Assembly (NCBI GenBank): GCA_963844845.1
Contig: CAWJPW010000003.1
Coordinates: forward strand, 744,001-808,000
Direction of reading: 5' to 3'
DNA length: 64,000 nt
From: CAWJPW01 sp963844845
GTDB taxonomy: Bacteria; Acidobacteriota; Thermoanaerobaculia; Thermoanaerobaculales; Sulfomarinibacteraceae
Part shown: positions 8,773 to 18,962 of the stretch, piece by piece
How the letters are laid out: each line of letters opens with the position of its first letter
Position numbering within the stretch: position 1 is the stretch's first letter
Position numbers and translations under genes: made by a program
Notes under the pieces: model-generated
What the model was told of the DNA's origin: nothing
The model's database searches: none
Seen by the model: the letters and a program-made list of their open reading frames with translations, nothing else

Positions 8773-9312
8773 TCAGTCGTGCTCGCCGCGGGCGGAGCTG
8801 GAGGTCGGCTGCACAGCCGATGGTGCAACGAAGGCGCGCACGCCCAGCTCGTGCACCAGTCGGCCGCCGTTGTGGGCGGTGTTGGCCAGGGTGATCGCTC
8901 CGGCTCCATAGATTGCGAGGAAAAGCACGACGACGCCAGTGAACGCGCCGCGTCCCAGGCGCTCTCCGGCAAAGTGCCGCACCGCGAGGAGGCCCGCAAA
9001 GACGGCTGTGAGGAGCGTGAAGAGCAGCCGGGTACGTTCAGCGAGCTCCTCGTGGTGCTCGAGGACCGCGTTGATCTGGGGGCTACGCTCGGCGAGGCGG
9101 GCGGCAGCCTCGCCGGTTTCCACCGCCACGAACGAGGCCGTGGTGCCCAACGCCATGAGGAGCAGGCCGGCGACAAGGTACGGCGTGCCGCGTCGACCGA
9201 CGACGAGGCCGAGGGCAACGAAGAGCGGCGCCAGCAGGAGCAGCGCGATGGGGAAGTGGACGATGAGGGGATGGAGTCCGTCCCAGGTCGGGATTGGTGG
9301 CAGCTCGAACAT
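8773..9312 (-). CDS. DUF2231 membrane protein
   Basis: Small integral membrane protein of 179 residues with four hydrophobic segments. The first, after WDGLHPLIVHFPIALLLLAP, is the diagnostic opening of the DUF2231 family; its His residues recall redox or haem membrane proteins, but the function is unknown. ATG 9312 is preferred over 9324 because GGGAGG lies four bases upstream of it. It lies downstream of the rubrerythrin gene on the same strand, separated by a strong hairpin, so partial read-through from the sigma-54 promoter is possible. Confidence 0.75.
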   Translation of the reverse strand: MFELPPIPTWDGLHPLIVHFPIALLLLAPLFVALGLVVGRRGTPYLVAGLLLMALGTTASFVAVETGEAAARLAERSPQINAVLEHHEELAERTRLLFTLLTAVFAGLLAVRHFAGERLGRGAFTGVVVLFLAIYGAGAITLANTAHNGGRLVHELGVRAFVAPSAVQPTSSSARGEHD

Positions 9313-9333
9313 GGGGCCTCCCATGGGGTCGAG

Positions 9334-9360
9334 CCCCCGCCCGCCGGTGGCGGGCGGGGG
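9334..9360 (-). terminator. 12-bp GC hairpin between rubrerythrin and DUF2231 genes
   Basis: CCCCCGCCCGCC (9334-9345) pairs perfectly with GGCGGGCGGGGG (9349-9360) around a 3-base loop, 19 bases past the rubrerythrin stop on the minus strand. No T-run follows, so it may attenuate or protect the upstream mRNA rather than stop transcription fully. Confidence 0.5.
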
Positions 9361-9378
9361 TGGTTGGTTGGTCGCGGC

Positions 9379-10026
9379 TCAGCTCACCTGGCGGTAGTTG
9401 TCCTTGGGTTCGAAGCAGGACGGGCACTTGCTGAAGTCGAGCGTGGTGGTCGTATAGCCGCATACCGAGCACACGTAGTAGGTCGTGGCGGAGCTTCCCG
9501 TCAACGAGTCGAGCGAGTCGAGCGCCTGCTGGTAGAGCCGCGCGTGCTCGGTCTCCGCGGTCTTCGCGTAGTTGAAGGTCTGCAGGGCGTCGCGGTTTCC
9601 CTCGGCCCGCGCTTGGGCGAGGAACTCGGGGTACATGGTGTCGCGTTCGTAGCTCTCACCGGCGATGGCGGCCTGGAGGTTCTCCCGGGTGGACTTGACG
9701 TCGGGCTCCTTGACGTCGGCGATGGCAGTGCCGCCCATTATCTCGATAACCTTGGCGTGATTGGCTGCGTGCACCTGCTCTGCCTGGGCGGCGGCGCGGA
9801 AGAGGCTGGCGACGGCTCCGTAGCCCTCCTCGTCGGCCTTGGCAGCGAACGCCAGGTACCGAGCGTGGGCGTTGCTCTCACCATTGTAGGCGGCCTGCAG
9901 GTTGGCCAGCGACCCGGCCGAGCCGGCTGAGGCGGTGCGGGCGGGTCCGAGGCCGGCTGTGGCGAAGGCCAGGCCGAGGGCGATGACAGAGATGGCAGTG
10001 ACGCGGGCGGGCGTGAGACGCTTCAT
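9379..10026 (-). CDS. Exported rubrerythrin with C-terminal rubredoxin-like domain
   Basis: Di-iron peroxide-scavenging protein, 215 residues. Residues 1-35 are a signal peptide (basic MKRLTPAR, hydrophobic core, cleavage after TASA), placing the protein outside the cytoplasm. The ferritin-like four-helix domain carries the expected ligands: NGESNAHARY, AEQVHAANH, AGESYERD and AETEHARL. The tail YVCSVCGYTTTTLDFSKCPSC is a rubredoxin-type Cys4 iron site. ATG 10026 follows an excellent AAGGAGGA; the open frame continues upstream but through the promoter. Transcription is predicted from the sigma-54 site at 10101-10120. Most rubrerythrins are cytosolic, so export is unusual. Confidence 0.9.
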   Translation of the reverse strand: MKRLTPARVTAISVIALGLAFATAGLGPARTASAGSAGSLANLQAAYNGESNAHARYLAFAAKADEEGYGAVASLFRAAAQAEQVHAANHAKVIEIMGGTAIADVKEPDVKSTRENLQAAIAGESYERDTMYPEFLAQARAEGNRDALQTFNYAKTAETEHARLYQQALDSLDSLTGSSATTYYVCSVCGYTTTTLDFSKCPSCFEPKDNYRQVS

Positions 10027-10100
10027 GACTTCGATCCTCCTTGCACGGTTCGTACTCGTGGGCGGTTCCTGATCGTGGACCCGGTGGGCCCGCCCGTCGT

Positions 10101-10120
10101 TATGGCAAGGAGCGTGCCAA
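10101..10120 (-). promoter_or_regulatory. Sigma-54 (-24/-12) promoter of the rubrerythrin gene
   Basis: Read on the minus strand the site is TTGGCACGCTCCTTGCCATA. It matches the sigma-54 consensus TGGCACG-N4-TTGC, with exactly 10 bases between the invariant GG and GC. Transcription would start near 10093, leaving a leader of about 67 bases before ATG 10026. The gene just upstream encodes a sigma-54 activator. Confidence 0.85.
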
Positions 10121-10238
10121 GTCGGGCAATCGTGATCGAAGTAATTGATCCTGCTATTTATAGCTCGTCCACAGCCGGGCGCACCGATGCATCCGCTGTA
10201 CAAATTTCTGAACTCGAGGGCTTCGCGGCGTCAAGAGC

Positions 10239-11604
<1,366 letters not shown>

Positions 11605-11627
<23 letters not shown>

Positions 11628-12945
11628 CTTCCCCTCCAGCTGGAGCCGGGCCGCGCTGCGGAAGGCGCAGCGTGAAACGAACCGAGCCCGTGTCGTTGCG
11701 GCTCAGGACGAGGTCGCCGCCGTGGGCCCGGGCGATGTTGCGGCTGATGGCAAGGCCCAGCCCGGTACCCTGGGCCTTGGTGGTGAAGAACGGCTCGAAG
11801 AGGCGGGGGAGATCGTCGGCCGGTACCGGAGGTCCATCGTCGTCGACCCAGAGCTCGAGCCCGCCGTCTTCGGCGGGGGCCGCGCCCAGGACGACCCGAC
11901 CTCCGGGGGGCGTGGCGTCGATGGCGTTGCCCAGGAGGTTGAGCAGCGCCTGATGAACCTGGGCCGCATCGATCGACGCGGTGAGGTCGGCGGGGCACTC
12001 CACCTTCAGCTCGACGCCGGCCTGCGGCACGCGTCCCTGTGCGATTCCCGCCACGTAGCCGAGTGTGGTGACGATCTCGGCGGGCTCCCGGCGTGGCTCC
12101 CGCTGGCGGGCGTACTGGAGGAAGTCCCCGGTGAGCGTTTCGAGGCGGCGGGCCTCCTGCGCCGCCAGGATACAGAGCTCCTGTCGCTTGCCGGCCTCGC
12201 ACGCAGGCTCGTGCGCCAGTGCGAGCGCGGAGGTGATCATGGCCACCGGGTTGCGGACCTCGTGCGCCACAGCACTTGCGAGGCGCCCCACGGCGGCGAG
12301 CTTCTCCTCGCGGACCAGCTGGTCCCTGGTGTTGCGCAGCTCGTCGAGGCTGCGGGCGAGGCGCTCCTGCTCGTGCCGCAGCTGGGCCGCGAGAAAGGCG
12401 ACCACCAGGGCGACGATCAGATAGAGCAGGGCGACGCCGGCGGCCTCGAAGTACTCCGACGTTCCCCTCCCCTGATGTGCTTGGTAGTACAATCCCACCT
12501 CGAGCACGGTGAGGGCACCGGTCACCCCCACGACCAGGGTGATGCCCGCCGGGCGGTAGCGGAAGCCGGCGGCGATCACCGGGATTACCATGAGGGCCAC
12601 GTAGTGGCTGTCCTCGAGCCCGCTGGCGGCGGACAGGGCGAAGGCGAAGGTGATGTTGAGCCAGATCGACGCGCTGGCGTAGCGCATCAGCCAGGCGTCG
12701 TGCGCAGCCGACCCCGACCGTGCCCGCACCCAGGCCAACTCGGCTCCCTGCATGAGGAAACGCCCGAGGAGCAGGACGAAGAAGAGCGGGCGGGGAACTC
12801 CGAGGAGGGTCTCGAAGAGGAGATGGGACCAGGCGATGGCAGCGAGCACCGCCAGGTTGAGACCGATGATGACGGACTCCTGTCGGCGCACCACCGCGGG
12901 TGAAGTGGGGGCGACGAGGCGGGGCAGCCGCGGCGAGGAGCTCAT
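11605..12945 (-). CDS. Membrane sensor histidine kinase, partner of the NtrC-type regulator
   Basis: Sensor kinase of 446 residues. The N-terminal 200 residues contain about six hydrophobic segments and no large periplasmic loop, so it probably senses a membrane or internal signal. A short coiled coil leads to the dimerisation/phosphotransfer helix with VAHEVRNPVAMITSAL (phosphorylated His), then the ATPase domain with N box NLLGNAIDAT, G1 WVDDDGPPV and G2 GTGLGLAISRNIARAHGG. It overlaps its regulator by 23 bp. It is divergent from the DUF2147 gene. The signal is unknown; the rubrerythrin neighbour suggests oxidative or redox stress. Confidence 0.92.
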
Positions 12946-13032
12946 GGCGGAGGACCGAGTGTATCAGAGGCGCAACGGGCGGGAGGTAGAGCGATCAGCG
13001 TTGGCAGACGCAGTCGCCTCGCGCCGCTGGAG

Positions 13033-13061
13033 TTGAGCTTCCATGAAACAGGGTGTATACC
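13033..13061 (+). promoter_or_regulatory. Sigma-70 promoter of the DUF2147 gene
   Basis: TTGAGC at 13033-13038 and TATACC at 13056-13061 are separated by exactly 17 bases. The start codon at 13087 follows with a good ribosome site. Confidence 0.6.
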
Positions 13062-13080
13062 TTGGGAGACATCTTGGGAG
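13061..13080 (+). repeat. Direct repeat CTTGGGAG x2 in the 5' leader
   Basis: CTTGGGAG occurs at 13061-13068 and 13073-13080, a 12-base period. The second copy contains the ribosome binding site for ATG 13087. It may be a regulator site or simply a duplicated Shine-Dalgarno sequence. Confidence 0.4.
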
Positions 13081-13086
13081 GTGCTC

Positions 13087-13623
13087 ATGACCAGGCTGAC
13101 GCGCGCTGGAGTGGTCGCTGTGGTGTTGTGTGTGGTGGCTCTTGCGGCTGGCGCCGCGGAAGATCCTGGTGATGCGATCCTCGGGCTCTGGCTCACCGCC
13201 CCCGGCGAGAACGGACAGGCCCGGGTGGAGATCACACGCAACGGTGACCATTACGACGGGCGGATCGTCTGGCTCGAGCAGCCCGACTTCCCGCCAGACG
13301 ATCCCGACGGCATGGCCGGGAAGCCGAAGGTGGATCGTGAGAACCCTGATCCCGACCTGCGGGCGCGGCCGATCCTCGGCCTGGAGATGGTGAGAGGCTT
13401 CGAGTGGGCCGGTGACCAGAGCTGGAGCGGGGGCACCATCTACGACCCCGAGAGCGGCAAGACCTACAAGTGCAAGGCTTGGTTCACCAAGGACGGGGAC
13501 CTCAAGGTGCGCGGCTACGTGGGGATCTCGCTGTTCGGACGCACAACGGTGTGGACGAGGGCGTCGGCTTCGCCGAGCCCGTCCACTGAGGACAGCGGGG
13601 ACGCGAGCAAGGCGGGCTCGTGA
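13087..13623 (+). CDS. Exported DUF2147 family protein
   Basis: Secreted or periplasmic protein of 178 residues; residues 1-25 are a signal peptide ending near AAGAAE. The rest matches DUF2147, small exported beta-rich proteins: ILGLWLTAPGENGQARVEI near the start, GHYDGRIVWL-like DHYDGRIVWLEQP, then GGTIYDPESGKTYKCKAW and LKVRGYVGISLFGRTTVW, which are family hallmarks. The biochemical role is unknown. ATG 13087 has GGGAGG seven bases upstream; the longer frame from 13033 covers the promoter. The final 20 residues are Ser/Ala/Asp-rich and probably disordered. Divergent from the kinase gene. Confidence 0.8.
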   Translation: MTRLTRAGVVAVVLCVVALAAGAAEDPGDAILGLWLTAPGENGQARVEITRNGDHYDGRIVWLEQPDFPPDDPDGMAGKPKVDRENPDPDLRARPILGLEMVRGFEWAGDQSWSGGTIYDPESGKTYKCKAWFTKDGDLKVRGYVGISLFGRTTVWTRASASPSPSTEDSGDASKAGS

Positions 13624-13701
13624 CGATCGCGAGGTGCCGGGCAGGTCGACGTATCATCCCGGAAACGCTGCGTCTGCTGTCTTCATTGACCACGTGAAGC
13701 C

Positions 13702-16700
13702 ATGACCGAGCCCTTGCGGTTGATTCTCATCGCGTCCTCGCACGCCCGCGCCGGAGCCGAGCGTGTCGTCATGTCGGAGCTCGCCCCCTGCGACATCGTC
13801 CACCTCGAGCACCCGGCGGCACTGCTCGCTGCGCTGGAGGAGCGCGCCACCGACGCCGTGGTGCTGGCCACGCCCCAGCTCGACGACGAGGCGACCCGCG
13901 CCCTGGGGGCGGTGCGCACGCGCTGGCTCGGGCTGCCGGTGGTGGCCCTGGGTGCCGGTGACGCCGTGCCGTCGGGGCTCGTGGACATCCTCGAGGCCGA
14001 AGCGCTCGGCGAGGGGTTGCGAACGCTGTGCGGACGGGCATCGCGCATGAGCGGGCGAGGCGTGGAGGAGCACAGCCTGAGGCTGCTGCTCGACGCGCTC
14101 CGCGTCGGCACGTTTCGGTCATCCGTGGAAGGCCAACTTCTTCACGCCAGCCCTGCGCTGCTCAACATCGTCGGCCTGAACCCCGACCAGGCGACTATCC
14201 CCCTTGACATCACGCCGCACTACCTGCGCGTCGACGACCGGCGGCAGCTCGTCAACGAGCTGCGCCGCGACGGAGTGGTGCACGAGCACCAGCTCGAGCT
14301 GCGCCGGCCTGACGGCCGCTGCATCTGGGTGGCGGTGACCGAGCGGCTGACGACGACCGCCGCCGGCCGGCCCGTCATCGACGGGATCATGGCCGACATC
14401 ACGATGCAGAAGCGAGCCGAGGACGCGCTCAAGCACACCGAGGAGAGGAACCGTCTTCTCTTCGAGTGCGCCAGCGATGCCATTCTCCTGGCGGATGCCG
14501 ACAGCGGGCTCATCCTCGATGCCAACCCGCAGGCCGAGCGGCTTCTGGGTAGGCCCAGAGAGTCGCTGGTGGGAACGCACCAGGAGACGCTCCACCCGAC
14601 TGGCAACGGCATCGACTATGCGCAGATCTTCCGCGAGCATGCGGAGGCGACGACGACGGTCTCCGGCCCGCTCAAGGTCAGGCGGGCCGACGGCACCACG
14701 GTGCCGGTGGAGATCTCGGCCGGCGTCGTCGAGCTGGGCGAGAGCCGGGTCGTGCAGGGGATCTTCCGCGACGTAACGGAGCGCGAGCGCGCCGAGCACG
14801 CGCTCAAGGAGAGCGAGGAGCGGTTCCGTCGGCTCGCCGAGGCCACCCCCGACGGCATCATGATCCACGAAGTCGGGCGGATCCTCGACTGCAACGAACG
14901 GTTGGGGGAGATGGTGGGATGCGACTCCTCCGAGCTCGTCGGCACCAACGCGCTCGATCTCGTGATCCCGCAACACCGCGGCATCGTGTCCACCAACATC
15001 GCCACCGAGACTCCCGGTCCGTACGAGGTGCTGGCGCGCCGCAAGGACGGGACCACACTGCTGGTCGAGATCCGCGCCACCGAGGTTCCTTACGCCAACA
15101 GTCGGGCGCGCGTCGCCTGCATCCGCGACCTCACTCGCGAGCGGCGCACCGAGGAGAGCCTGCGCGAGAGCGAGCGGGCCCTGGCCACCCTCTTCAGCAA
15201 CCTGCCCGGAATGGCCTACCGGTGCTGCAACGATGCCGACTGGACCATGGAGTTTGTCAGCGAGGGCGCGGTGGAGCTCACTGGTTACCTGCCCGCCGAC
15301 GTGATCGACAACCGCAGCATCTCCTTTGGCCGCATCATGCACCCTGACGATCGCGAGAGGGTGTGGAACGAGGTGCAGCTGGCCATCGAACGGCGTGAGG
15401 CGTTCAGTCTCAACTACCGGATCATCACCAAGTCCGAGGAGGTCCGCTGGGTCTGGGAGCGTGGCCGGGGCGTGTTCGACGAGGATGGTGACCTGGTGGC
15501 CCTCGAGGGGTTCGTCAGCGACGTCACCGAGCTGAAGAACACCGAGGAGGCGTTGCGTCGTTCCGAGAGCATCTACCGGACGATCTTCGAGAACACCGGT
15601 AGCGCCACCGTGATCATCGATGATCGGGCGGTGATCACCCTAGCCAACGGTGAGTTCTCCCGCCTCTCGGGTTTCGCCGTCAACGAGGTCGAGGAGAAGA
15701 AACGGTGGACCGACTTCGTGGTGCCCGAGGATCACGAACGGCTGATGCAGTTCCAGCGCCTGGTCATGTCCAGCATGCGGCCCGCCCCCGAGAGCTTCGA
15801 GTTCGGTTTCCGTAACCGTTTCGGTGAGCGACGCACCATCTATGCCACCGTGGCGACGATCCCGGGGACCCGGTTGAGCGTCGCATCGCTGGTGGACATC
15901 ACCGACCGCAAGCGCGCCGAGGAGCAGCTGCTGTTCGACGCGTTTCACGACGGGCTCACCGGGTTGCCCAACCGCGAGCTCTTCCTTGACCGGCTCGCGG
16001 GCGCACTGGCGCGCTCGCGGCGGCGTGACGACTACGAGTTCGCGGTTCTCTTCCTGGATCTCGACCGCTTCAAACTGGTGAACGAGAGCCTCGGGCACCT
16101 CATCGGTGATCGTCTCCTGGAGGAGGTCAGCCGGCGTCTGGCCTCCAGCATGCGGCGCGGCGACACGGTGGCGCGCCTGGGGGGGGACGAGTTCGCCATC
16201 CTGCTCGACGACCTCAACGACGTGGACGACGTCACTTTCCTGGTCGACCGGCTGCACAGCCGCGTCAGCGAGCCATACCACCTCGACGGGCACGAGGTGT
16301 ACACCTCCGCCAGCATCGGCATCGCTCTCTCCGCCAGCGGCTACGAGCATGCTGAGGAAGTCCTCCGTGACGCCGACATCGCCATGTACCGGGCCAAGGC
16401 GCGCGGCAAGTCGCAGTCGGCCGTGTTCGACGTGGAAATGCACGCCCGTGCGGTGGCGCTGCTCGAGCTCGAGACCGACCTCCGCCGCGCCCTCGAGCGG
16501 GGCGACTTCCGGCTCCACTATCAACCCATCGTGGCGCTGAAGAGTGGTCGCACGGCGGGCCTCGAGGCCTTGATTCGCTGGGAGCATCCGACCCGCGGCG
16601 TGGTCTACCCCGAGGAGTTCATCCACGTGGCCGAAGAGTCGGGGCTCATCGTGCCCATCGGTCAGTGGGTCCTGCTGGAGGCCTGCCGGCAGATGCGCCA

Positions 16701-17241
16701 GTGGCGCGACGTGCTCCAATCCAACAGTCGTCCCGTGGCGATCAGTGTGAACCTGTCGGCCCGCCAGTTCACCCGGCCGGAGCTGGTCGACGATGTCGCC
16801 CAGGTTCTCGAGCGCACCGGTCTGGACGGAAGCTCCCTGGTGCTAGAGATCACCGAGAGCGTGCTCATGGAGCACGCAGAGATCGCGGTGGAGGTGCTGT
16901 CGCGCCTGCGCCAGCTGGGGGTCAAGGTCCACCTCGACGACTTCGGCATGGGCTACTCCTCGCTCTCCTACCTCAACAGCTTCCCCATCGACAGCCTCAA
17001 GATCGACCGCAGCTTCGTGAGCCGGTTGGGTCTGCGGGGGGAGGGTCTGGAGATCGTCCGCGCCATCATCACCCTGGCGCGTAGCCTGGGGATGGAGGCC
17101 ATCGCCGAAGGGGTCGAAACCGAGGAGCAGCGCGCGCAGCTCCACGCTCTCGAGTGTCTCTATGCCCAGGGCTACCTCTTCCACTCGCCACTGCCAGCGG
17201 ACGAGATGGGCCGGCTCCTGGGCGCCGACCACCGCTGGTGA
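13702..17241 (+). CDS. Multi-PAS GGDEF-EAL cyclic-di-GMP protein
   Basis: Cytosolic regulator of cyclic-di-GMP, 1179 residues, no membrane segment. Order: a receiver-like segment 1-115 lacking a clear acidic pocket; about five PAS domains at 125-740, each closed by the usual PAC end (DITMQKRAEDALKH, RDVTERERAEHALKE, RDLTRERRTEESLRE, SDVTELKNTEEALRR, VDITDRKRAEEQLLF); GGDEF domain about 745-905 with intact ARLGGDEF and an upstream RRGD inhibitory site; EAL domain about 920-1170 with GLEALIRWEHP, NLSARQF, ITESVLM and DDFGMGYSSLSYL. Both catalytic signatures look intact, so it may make or degrade the messenger. The HD-GYP gene follows 55 bp later. Confidence 0.93.
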   Translation: MTEPLRLILIASSHARAGAERVVMSELAPCDIVHLEHPAALLAALEERATDAVVLATPQLDDEATRALGAVRTRWLGLPVVALGAGDAVPSGLVDILEAEALGEGLRTLCGRASRMSGRGVEEHSLRLLLDALRVGTFRSSVEGQLLHASPALLNIVGLNPDQATIPLDITPHYLRVDDRRQLVNELRRDGVVHEHQLELRRPDGRCIWVAVTERLTTTAAGRPVIDGIMADITMQKRAEDALKHTEERNRLLFECASDAILLADADSGLILDANPQAERLLGRPRESLVGTHQETLHPTGNGIDYAQIFREHAEATTTVSGPLKVRRADGTTVPVEISAGVVELGESRVVQGIFRDVTERERAEHALKESEERFRRLAEATPDGIMIHEVGRILDCNERLGEMVGCDSSELVGTNALDLVIPQHRGIVSTNIATETPGPYEVLARRKDGTTLLVEIRATEVPYANSRARVACIRDLTRERRTEESLRESERALATLFSNLPGMAYRCCNDADWTMEFVSEGAVELTGYLPADVIDNRSISFGRIMHPDDRERVWNEVQLAIERREAFSLNYRIITKSEEVRWVWERGRGVFDEDGDLVALEGFVSDVTELKNTEEALRRSESIYRTIFENTGSATVIIDDRAVITLANGEFSRLSGFAVNEVEEKKRWTDFVVPEDHERLMQFQRLVMSSMRPAPESFEFGFRNRFGERRTIYATVATIPGTRLSVASLVDITDRKRAEEQLLFDAFHDGLTGLPNRELFLDRLAGALARSRRRDDYEFAVLFLDLDRFKLVNESLGHLIGDRLLEEVSRRLASSMRRGDTVARLGGDEFAILLDDLNDVDDVTFLVDRLHSRVSEPYHLDGHEVYTSASIGIALSASGYEHAEEVLRDADIAMYRAKARGKSQSAVFDVEMHARAVALLELETDLRRALERGDFRLHYQPIVALKSGRTAGLEALIRWEHPTRGVVYPEEFIHVAEESGLIVPIGQWVLLEACRQMRQWRDVLQSNSRPVAISVNLSARQFTRPELVDDVAQVLERTGLDGSSLVLEITESVLMEHAEIAVEVLSRLRQLGVKVHLDDFGMGYSSLSYLNSFPIDSLKIDRSFVSRLGLRGEGLEIVRAIITLARSLGMEAIAEGVETEEQRAQLHALECLYAQGYLFHSPLPADEMGRLLGADHRW

Positions 17242-17296
17242 AAACGGCTGCTGCCGGCGTGGTGGCTGGTACACTATTCCGCCGCGGGGGAGGATG

Positions 17297-18883
17297 ATGC
17301 CAAGGGGAGACACGGTGTGGCGGGCCGCGTGGCTCGTGGTGGTGATCGCGCTGGTGGCCCTGGCGTGCGCCGGTCTCAACCGGTCCGCGGCCGCCTTCGA
17401 GGTGGCCGAGGGTGTGTCGTTGATCTTCCCCGCCGCCGCCCTCTCGGCTCTCGCCGGCGTGTTGCTCGGGTGGTGGGGCGCCGCCGCGGTCTTCCTCGGC
17501 TTCCTCATCGCCCCCTGGGGTCTCGCCAACACGCCCGCCCGGGTGGTCTACTTCGCTCTGGCCGGGGCGGCGCAGGCGGCGGTGCCGGCGATGGCGCCGC
17601 TTCGTGCCGAGGGATCCACGGCGCGTCGGGTGCTGCGCGTCCTCCTCTACGCCGCGCTCCTCAACACCTTCGCCTCGGCGCTGCTGGGCGTGCCCGCGGT
17701 GATCCTCCTGGCGTCGCCACACGCCCCGTGGCAGCACGTGGCCCTGGTGTCCGTGAGCTGGTTCCTGGGAGATGCCTGCACGGTGTTTCTCCTCGCCCTG
17801 CCGGTCCTCGTGCTGCTGCGTCCCGCGCTTCTGCTCGATCCCGCCGAGGTGGCGATGCTGCACGGCTGGGCCCGCCGCTGGCAGGACCAGGTGCTGCTGG
17901 CCGGAGTGGTCGGGGCCGTGGTCCTTGCCATGGAGCTGCTGGTGCCACGAGGCGGGGTGAGCATCCACTGGCTTGCGGCGTTCTTCCTGGTCGCCGTGCT
18001 GGTGGCGGCGGTGCGCGGTGGGGTCGGCGCCGGCCTGCTCTCGAGCGCTTTGGTGAGCGTCGCGTACATCTTCGAGGTCCTTCGGCTGGTGCAGCCCCCT
18101 GGGCGGACCGTGCTTTTCCGGGAGGTCTTCTCCAGCTACCTCAATCTCGTCATCTTCGCCGGCGCGGCGGTGGTGGCAGGTCTTTACTCCGCGCGCTCCC
18201 GCGGGCTGCTGGCCGAGCTGTCCGAGCACCGCTGGATGCTGCAGGAGAGCTTTGAACGGGTGGTCACCGCGTTGGCCGCCGCCATCGAGGCCAAGGACCG
18301 CTCCACGCAGGGGCACGTGCAGCGGGTGGCCAAGCTGGCGGTGGCGGTGGGCAAGCGGCTGGGTATCGAGGGCCGCCGTCTCGAGCTCCTGCGCTACGCG
18401 GCAATTCTGCACGACGTGGGCAAGATCGGGGTGCCCGAGCAGATCCTGAACAAGGACGGCCCGCTCGGCACTGCGGAGCGCCGCCTGATGGAGGCGCACG
18501 TGGAGATCGGAGTGGAGATCCTCGCCAGCGTCGATATTCTGCTGCCCGCCATCCCCTTCATTCGCTATCACCAGGAGCGTTGGGACGGGCGCACCGAGGG
18601 GGTGCTGTACCGCGGGTATTTTGGGCTCAAGGGGGAGGAGATCCCACTGGAGGCGAGGATCATCGCGGCCGTCGACGCCTACGACGCCATGATCTCGGAC
18701 CGGCCCTACCGCGGCGGCGTCACTCGATCCCAGGCTCTCGACGAGCTCAAACGCGAGGCTGGTGCGCAGTTCGACCCCAGTGTCGTCGACGTGCTGGTGA
18801 CGCTCATCGAGAGCCAGGCCTGGGATATGAGCTCTGACCGGTGGCCTGTGCTCGGCGAGGAGCTTCCCGAGGGCGTGGCGTAG
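17297..18883 (+). CDS. Membrane HD-GYP domain protein with altered GYP motif
   Basis: Predicted cyclic-di-GMP phosphodiesterase-like protein of 528 residues. The N-terminal 310 residues hold about eight hydrophobic segments resembling a MASE1-type sensor (VSLIFPAAALSALAGVLLGW). The cytoplasmic part is an HD-GYP domain: STQGHVQRVA, catalytic HDVGKIGVPEQILNK at about 371, and HVEIGVEIL. The signature HHExxDGxGYP is changed: it reads YHQERWDG, an extra segment RTEGVLYR, then GYF in place of GYP before GLKGEEIPLEARI. GTG 17315, with AAGGGGAG five bases upstream, is a possible alternative start. Likely cotranscribed with the preceding GGDEF-EAL gene. Confidence 0.85.
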   Translation: MPRGDTVWRAAWLVVVIALVALACAGLNRSAAAFEVAEGVSLIFPAAALSALAGVLLGWWGAAAVFLGFLIAPWGLANTPARVVYFALAGAAQAAVPAMAPLRAEGSTARRVLRVLLYAALLNTFASALLGVPAVILLASPHAPWQHVALVSVSWFLGDACTVFLLALPVLVLLRPALLLDPAEVAMLHGWARRWQDQVLLAGVVGAVVLAMELLVPRGGVSIHWLAAFFLVAVLVAAVRGGVGAGLLSSALVSVAYIFEVLRLVQPPGRTVLFREVFSSYLNLVIFAGAAVVAGLYSARSRGLLAELSEHRWMLQESFERVVTALAAAIEAKDRSTQGHVQRVAKLAVAVGKRLGIEGRRLELLRYAAILHDVGKIGVPEQILNKDGPLGTAERRLMEAHVEIGVEILASVDILLPAIPFIRYHQERWDGRTEGVLYRGYFGLKGEEIPLEARIIAAVDAYDAMISDRPYRGGVTRSQALDELKREAGAQFDPSVVDVLVTLIESQAWDMSSDRWPVLGEELPEGVA

Positions 18884-18962
18884 GGAGCATGGAAACAAAC
18901 CGACGGACCTGGTGTTCGTTGAAGGGACGCTCCGGCGTCTCATCAGCTCAAGGGAGTCGTTC

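Noticed and set aside
10186..10193. GATGCATC palindrome as an NtrC-type enhancer site
   Set aside because: It lies about 95 bases upstream of the predicted sigma-54 start, a suitable distance, but an isolated 8-bp palindrome is too short to call.
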